Positions 41,951 to 47,236 of a DNA stretch of 47,236 nucleotides are shown piece after piece (positions within the stretch are counted from its first letter, which is position 1; each line of letters starts with the position of its first letter). Source of the DNA: Zygnema cylindricum (lineage: Eukaryota; Streptophyta; Zygnematophyceae; Zygnematales; Zygnemataceae); assembly GCA_037447655.1 (NCBI GenBank), contig JBBHKE010000248.1:290501-337736 (forward strand). The letters run 5' to 3'. Under the pieces are notes generated by a model, which worked only from the letters and a program-made list of their open reading frames with translations, ran no database searches and was not told the origin of the DNA. The translations under genes were made by a program, and so were the position numbers.

Positions 41951-43016
41951 TGTAAAAATTAATGGTCCGTTTTTAAGTATTTTCTAGGTCTAAATGGAAA
42001 TATAGAAAGGTATCGAGGCAGTATATCTCTAACTTCTCTATCCCACTCTCAAACTTGTCGCAGTCACTGAGAAATTGGAGAGGAAGCTAGAGCTATGGAG
42101 ACCTAGGCTCTCCAAAGGTTTACGAGAAATAGATTAGTTAATTTTTCATTAGGGGTTTATTTACTAAAAGGTTATATGCTGCATCCAGGATTTCATCCTG
42201 GTACCTGCCGGATGGTGAACAGCTGGTAGCCAGTAGCCTTATCCGTTAAGTCTAGAACTAATGATACATACTATATGGTTTGATATTTAATTAAACATTA
42301 CCACGTATGATAATTCATTTAACTAAAACTGTTTACGGGATACATAGATCTAGGAATGTAAAAGTACGAATCAAGGTACGGACAAAGAACATGTACCGCG
42401 CATTTGTTTCAATAGCGAAACGAATACCGCGCATGTATTTATTACGCCTACGATTAAATGTGCATTTAATCGGATGGTCGAAATGAATGCCGAGATCGCG
42501 GAAGAGGATTTCAGCGGTTTTTGGTCATCGCCACATCAGATTACACGTGGCACAATAACATTCGATCGCGGCATCTCCAAGGATTAAGGGAGCAAATCAA
42601 GATATACCACGTGTCGACATTTAAGGCATGTCGTACAGTGTCCGTACAGAAAGTACACCGGCAGCTGTACTTTTGTGTACGAAAGTGCAATATGATTGGC
42701 TTCGTACATCAGTAGATTGAGTTGGTGAGAGAGATAGGACTTAGAAAAATTAGTAGATAGGACCCTCTCTCCCTGAGAGCCTCTGTACTAAAGGTCAACT
42801 TTGACCCTCCATAACTTATTGCTCAGAGGAGCAAATTCAGAGATTTTTTTTGCTATCGACTTAGGGGAGTCTTTTCTTCACATGAGTGAAGGTGGTCAGA
42901 GTTTTTGTCTGCCAAGGTGGCAGTTGTTCTTGCTGAAACACAAAGGGATCAGGGTTATCATAGAGGCTTATTGGAAGCAGTCCATTCTGAGGACTTATGG
43001 AGGTCTCAGAGTTTCA
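41951..43016 (+). repeat. 3' LTR of copia element
   Basis: Starts TGTAAAAATTAATGG and ends CTCAGAGTTTCA, followed by the target duplication TGTGC. It carries the same tRNA-like module at 42178-42254, with one T-loop change. The open frame entering the satellite from here (42801-43214) is a read-through artefact. Confidence 0.95.
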
Positions 43017-43585
43017 TGTGCTTTGTGCACAGCACTGTGCTCTGTGCTTTGTGCATTGTGCTTTGTGCACTATACGCTGTGCTCTGTGCGCTGTGCACAG
43101 TGTGCACCGTGCTCTGTGCGCTGTGCTCTGTGCACTGTGCACTATGCTTTTTGCACTGTGCTATATGCTCTGTACATTGTGCACTGTGCGCTATGCTCTG
43201 TGCGCTCTGCATAGTAAGCACCGTGCTCTGTGCGTTGTGCACTGTGCACTGTGCGCTGTGCACTATGTATTGTGCACTATGCTTTGTGCACTGTGCTATG
43301 TGTTTTGTGCACTGTGCACTATGCGCTGTGCACAGTGTGCACCGTGCTCTGTGCGCTGTGCTCTGTGCACTATGCATTGTGCACTATGCATTGTGCACTG
43401 TGCTGTGTGCACTGTGCTATGTGCTCTGTGCTATGTGCTCTGTCGATGTGCGCTGTGCACAGTGTGCACCGTGCTCTTTGCGCTGTGCTCTGTGCATTGT
43501 GCGCTGTGCACTATGCATTGTGCACTGTGTTGTGTGCACTGTGCTATGTGCTCTGTGCATTGTGCGCTGTGCTCTGTGTGTTTGA
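43017..43585 (+). repeat. TGTGC satellite, right part, with ~120-bp higher-order period
   Basis: Built from GTGCTCTGTGCACTGTGC-like 7- to 9-mers. The landmark ACCGTGCTCT recurs at 43106, 43220, 43341 and 43468, spacings of 114, 121 and 127 bp, so short units are organised into a longer, slightly growing period. The Ala-Leu-Cys-rich frames in several phases are not genes. It ends abruptly at AT-rich plastid-type sequence. Confidence 0.92.
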
Positions 43586-44893
43586 TTTCATTAGTGATTA
43601 TTTAGGTAATTATTATGAAATATTTCATTGGTTTGATATTCATAAATCACATTAACTGGAAATGAATTAGGACGTAATCAATTATTACTTGATACGCCTT
43701 TGTGCAAAGTATTACAGTGCGTCTCTTCCCCACACTACTAAAGAGAGTGAAAACAGTAATACTACCATAAAAAGAGCCCAACCAATACTCACTATAAATC
43801 TCCTTCCATTATGTTGTTTTTTTATTGATTTCTGCCTAGCCAACTGGAGATCATGAATAAATTAAAGCTTAATGATGTTGAATTGCCAATATATAAATTG
43901 AAAGGATATTGTCAATTAAAACAATAATATTTATTTATATTGACATATATATATCCATAGTAGTTTATGTATTTTTATTACTCACTCAATGAAAAAATAG
44001 AACTAAAAAATATTGATACTTGTGAATGATCTAACGAAAACAATTCTGAGACTTTTTTATTTTGCTTTTATTTATGTATTCAATCGAATATAATTCGGAT
44101 GTGATTATGTTCTCATTATATATGTTAATATAAATATTGTGTCAGGCTATACGTCCCATAGAGCATCACTAGTTATATTAACAGAAATCCTGAGAATATA
44201 ATCCATCATTACTGTTTAGTGTTTTGATTATCACTACGTATTTGATGTTATAATATTAGAATCTTGCTTGTTGTGTAAAGTGAATATATTATGCTATTTG
44301 TATGAAAACATAAGTACATTTAAAGAATAACAAGACAAATAGATACAAATAAGTACATAAAGAAGCAAAAGATAAATGAAACAAACATGCTTATTTATAA
44401 TATATGACATGAATAGTATAAATAAGTGTTATATTATGGTGTGATTATACCAACATACTTTCATGTTTACTGAATTTATATGTCCCTAAGAAAAACACCA
44501 TATGATATATGGAACATAATACAGTTTGTTCTGTTGCAACAGTTACCAAGAAACAAAATAAATAACCAATAATGTGTTGAAAGTCAATTTATAAATTCTG
44601 ATATTCATTTGATTAAGTAAATTAGTCAACTGCAAACTAAAATTGGTTTATTTTGCATTAACACTGAACCTAAACCCAATAATTCTTAGGTATATACTGG
44701 TCTAATTCCAACTAAGCAAATAAATAAAATAGATAGTATGATAAATTGAACAAGAATGCTTGATAAATATGGAGAGATAAATGAACAAAATAAGGCATTT
44801 CCTTCAAATGAGTAACATGAAATTTGTTTATAACGTTATTCATAACAAAATATTACACAACATGAAATATAATCAATTATATTTGGAGGCTGC
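43586..44893 (+). other. AT-rich plastid-type spacer upstream of rpoB
   Basis: The base composition changes sharply at the satellite edge to strongly AT-rich sequence without any of the window's repeats. I see no tRNA T-arm, no protein motif and no convincing promoter. A TTGACA at 43940-43945 lacks a good -10 partner at 17-18 nt. Long AT-rich spacers are usual in Chara-type plastid genomes. Confidence 0.6.
44885..44889 (+). promoter_or_regulatory. Shine-Dalgarno-like GGAGG before rpoB
   Basis: GGAGG ends 4 nt before the ATG at 44894. It supports this start and a bacterial/plastid type of translation. Confidence 0.7.
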
Positions 44894-47236
44894 ATGTTAA
44901 GCATAAACAGAAATGCCGGTATGTTTGTGTTGCCTGATTTCAAGCAAATCCAGATAGATAGTTTCCGTCATTTTTTAACAGATTTACTGCGTTTAGAACT
45001 TCAACGGTTTGGTACCATAAAACATGCTAATCAACAATTGGAATTCAAATTATTGGGTGAATTGTATCGGCTAGAAATCCCCAAATTCAATGAAAGAGAA
45101 GCTGTATATCAATCTGCCACTTATTCATCCAATTTGTATGCTCCAGCTTATCTTGTTGATAAGAAACGTGGAATCATTCAAAAACAAACAGTCTTTCTTG
45201 GCAGTATTCCATTAATGAGTGCTCGAGGTACATTTGTTATAAGAGGTGTGTCTCGTTGCATTGTAAGTCAACTATTGAGAAGCCCAGGTATTTACTATAC
45301 GTTAAGTGTTCAAGGAGTGTATACCGCAACTATTATTTGTAATTCAGGTAAGTCATTTAAATTAGAGCTTGATAGACAAGGATGTTTGTGGGTTCGTGTT
45401 GGCAGAAATTCAAAAGCTCCATTGTTGTTATTATTGATTGCTCTAGGCTTAGAAATGCGTTATATTCCACCCATGATTGTACAACGTACTAAAAAGTTAA
45501 ATCAATTATTACTCTGTGTAGAAGATGCCAAAATAGATTTATGCAAACGACTTAAATTGAAACAAAAAACAACGCAGATAGAATTGGGTGTTACAGATCC
45601 AATTTATTCTCTATTTCTTAAACCTTACGAACTAGGACGTATGGGGCGTTTAAATTTAAACAAACGACTAAATTTACGTGTTTCAGAATTTGAGATTTTA
45701 CTTCGTTCTCAAGATTTAATTGTAGCTTCAGATTATCTTGTTCAAGTTAGCAATGGGATTGGATCTCTTGATGATATAGATGATTTAAAACATAAACGCG
45801 TAAAATGGGTTTCGGATTTGTTTTGCGTACAACTTAATATGGCACTCAAAAAACTTAATGTTGCAGTGCATACAAATCTTAACAAAATGGAAGCACGTAT
45901 TTCTAGAATGTCTCTCAAAAGTGTTGTGAGTTCAAATGCAATTGCTACTACATTTTTTCGTTTTGTTGCTTCTTATCAATTGAGTCAATTTTTAGATCAA
46001 ACTAATCCATTATCAGAAATAGTTCATAAACGTAAGTTAAGTTTGTTGGGACCTGGAGGACTTACTCCAAGAACCGCCAGATTTCGAGTCAGAGATATTC
46101 ACCCAAGTCAATATGGTAGAATATGTCCTGTACAGACAGCTGAAGGTCAAAATGCAGGAGTTGTAAATTCTTTTACAATTTGTGCACACATCGGCGATAA
46201 TGGCGCAATCAAAACAAGTTTATACAAAGTGTGTACAAACTCAATGCAAGGACATGTCATTGATATGCTACCAGGTGAAGATGAATATTCTACAATTGCT
46301 ACTGAAAGCTGTCTAGTTGTAGCTAACTCTTCTAACCAATTTCAATCAATTCCTGCACAACATAGAAGAGAATTTGTTACTCTGCGTTGGGACGAAATTG
46401 GTTTTCGAAATACACTTCCTGTGCATTCTTTCTCTGTTGGTGTAGTTCTTATACCTTTTTTAGAACATGATGATGCTACTCGTGCACTTATGGGATCTAA
46501 TATGCAGCGACAAGCAGTGCCTTTGTTAAAATTAGAAAGACCTATAGTCGGTACAGGAATTGAATCTCAAGTTGCTTTAGATTCTGGTACTGTAATTACA
46601 GCAGTGCAAGAATGCAAAATACATAATGTAGATGCAACACAAATAGCATATGTACCAAAAGATAGCTTTGAACTTTTGTATATAAACTTACTCAATTATG
46701 AAAGATCTAACAATGCCACTTGTCTTCATCAAAGGCCTATTGTAGAGTGTGGAGAAACTGTACAAAAAGGTCAGCTTATTGCAGATGGTTCCGCTACAGT
46801 TGACGGAGAATTAGCATTAGGAAAAAATGTACTGGTCGCCTATATGCCATGGGAAGGATATAATTTTGAAGATGCTGTACTGATTAACGAACGTTTAATT
46901 TATGAAGATGTATATACATCTTTGCACATTGAACGTTATGAAGCAGAGGCGCGTGAAACAAATCAAGCAATTGAGACAATTACTAAACAGATACCTCATT
47001 TAAATGCACATGTGCTTCGGCATTTAGATGAAACCGGTGTTGTCAGTCTAGGTGCTTGGGTAGAAACAGGAGATGTATTAGTTGGAAAACTAACAGCGAA
47101 ACAATCTGAAGGTCTTCTTCATACTCCTGAAAGCAAACTACTACAAGATATTTTGGGTGTACAAGCATTTGGAACTCAAGATACTTGTTTAAAAGTACCT
47201 ACTAGGGGTGAAGGACGAGTCATTGATGTTCGATGG
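44894..47236 (+). CDS. rpoB: Plastid RNA polymerase beta subunit, 5' part, runs off the window
   Basis: 781 codons without a stop; an in-frame TAA at 44870 and the GGAGG fix the start. RpoB is the beta subunit of the plastid-encoded, bacterial-type RNA polymerase and forms the catalytic cleft with beta'/beta''. Visible landmarks: ATYSSNLYAPAYLVDKKRGI and VFLGSIPLMSARGTFVIRGV (residues ~75-125), QLLRSPGIYY, the rifampicin-pocket block LLGPGGLTPRTARFRVRDIH then PSQYGRICPVQTAEGQNAG (~385-425), and VAYMPWEGYNFEDAVLINER (from 648), matching bacterial VAFMPWNGYNFEDS. LVGKLTAK follows at ~729. Plastid RpoB is usually ~1070 residues, so about three quarters is present. It is more bacterial-like than land-plant rpoB, which fits a charophyte. 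There are no frameshifts or stops, unlike an old nuclear copy. It abuts nuclear satellite DNA 1.3 kb upstream. Confidence 0.97.
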   Translation, partial: MLSINRNAGMFVLPDFKQIQIDSFRHFLTDLLRLELQRFGTIKHANQQLEFKLLGELYRLEIPKFNEREAVYQSATYSSNLYAPAYLVDKKRGIIQKQTVFLGSIPLMSARGTFVIRGVSRCIVSQLLRSPGIYYTLSVQGVYTATIICNSGKSFKLELDRQGCLWVRVGRNSKAPLLLLLIALGLEMRYIPPMIVQRTKKLNQLLLCVEDAKIDLCKRLKLKQKTTQIELGVTDPIYSLFLKPYELGRMGRLNLNKRLNLRVSEFEILLRSQDLIVASDYLVQVSNGIGSLDDIDDLKHKRVKWVSDLFCVQLNMALKKLNVAVHTNLNKMEARISRMSLKSVVSSNAIATTFFRFVASYQLSQFLDQTNPLSEIVHKRKLSLLGPGGLTPRTARFRVRDIHPSQYGRICPVQTAEGQNAGVVNSFTICAHIGDNGAIKTSLYKVCTNSMQGHVIDMLPGEDEYSTIATESCLVVANSSNQFQSIPAQHRREFVTLRWDEIGFRNTLPVHSFSVGVVLIPFLEHDDATRALMGSNMQRQAVPLLKLERPIVGTGIESQVALDSGTVITAVQECKIHNVDATQIAYVPKDSFELLYINLLNYERSNNATCLHQRPIVECGETVQKGQLIADGSATVDGELALGKNVLVAYMPWEGYNFEDAVLINERLIYEDVYTSLHIERYEAEARETNQAIETITKQIPHLNAHVLRHLDETGVVSLGAWVETGDVLVGKLTAKQSEGLLHTPESKLLQDILGVQAFGTQDTCLKVPTRGEGRVIDVRW

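Larger units (their letters stand above)
36538..43016 (+). mobile_element. Full-length Ty1/copia retrotransposon, coding region decayed
   Basis: 6479 bp with two ~1065-bp LTRs, a half-tRNA primer-binding site, gag, protease, integrase, RT and RNase H in copia order, and a polypurine tract. The target duplication TGTGC lies at 36533-36537 and 43017-43021. The LTR pair is about 95% alike by eye. The polyprotein is cut by at least eight nonsense codons and several single-base shifts, so it is not autonomous now. Confidence 0.96.

Noticed and set aside
43017-43585. CRISPR-like array
   Set aside because: No fixed repeat/spacer alternation and no unique spacers; it is a drifting short tandem satellite in a eukaryotic context.
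42801-43655. Long overlapping frames rich in Ala-Leu-Cys-Val on both strands
   Set aside because: They are translations of the TGTGC satellite in several phases, partly entering from the 3' LTR. Every frame is open because the repeat lacks stops; no protein family is implied.
43940-43968. Plastid -35/-10 promoter for rpoB
   Set aside because: TTGACA is present but no convincing -10 box at the right spacing, and it lies 950 bp upstream; in such AT-rich sequence this occurs by chance.

Overview
This window looks like nuclear DNA of a green-lineage (streptophyte) organism, most likely a charophyte alga of the Chara type. That is inferred from three things: a spliced, plant-type thylakoid-lumen gene (TL20.3); retrotransposons primed by plant-type initiator tRNA-Met; and a plastid-type rpoB at the right edge that resembles algal more than land-plant rpoB. 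No search was run, so the genus is a guess. Most of the window is transposable-element sequence. Almost every short open frame in it is spurious or a shadow.

Layout: (1) 1-5602 is non-genic: a long pyrimidine tract, a terminal-inverted-repeat (TIR) element, one copy of a 630-bp dispersed repeat, and a hAT-like fragment cut off by a C/G/A homopolymer block. (2) 5603-9565 is a complete non-autonomous LTR retrotransposon (TSD AAAGG). (3) 9566-12888 holds TIR-element pieces, minisatellites and a Harbinger-like element with TTA duplications. (4) 12889-15722 is a mosaic of Ty1/copia LTRs and a broken copia 3' coding end. (5) 15760-20900 is a decayed Ty3/gypsy element on the minus strand. (6) 20901-25117 is the second copy of the 630-bp repeat followed by a nested, largely palindromic cluster of Harbinger-like TIR elements. 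(7) 25118-29794 is the only intact host gene: TL20.3, seven exons including 30-nt and 35-nt exons. (8) 29795-36396 holds minisatellites, a 1.68-kb hAT-like element with 14-bp perfect TIRs and 8-bp TSDs, and two unassigned ORFs. (9) 36397-43585 is a TGTGC-rich satellite split by a full-length (6.5 kb) but mutated Ty1/copia element with TSD TGTGC. (10) 43586-47236 is AT-rich plastid-type DNA with an uninterrupted rpoB 5' part of 781 codons running off the end.

The main points of interest are: the copia primer-binding site, which matches the plant initiator tRNA anticodon arm and contains the gag start codon; tRNA-like modules at equivalent places in several copia LTRs; a conserved central palindrome in the TIR elements; the microexons of TL20.3; and the open plastid rpoB abutting nuclear satellite DNA, which is either a young plastid insertion or an assembly join.
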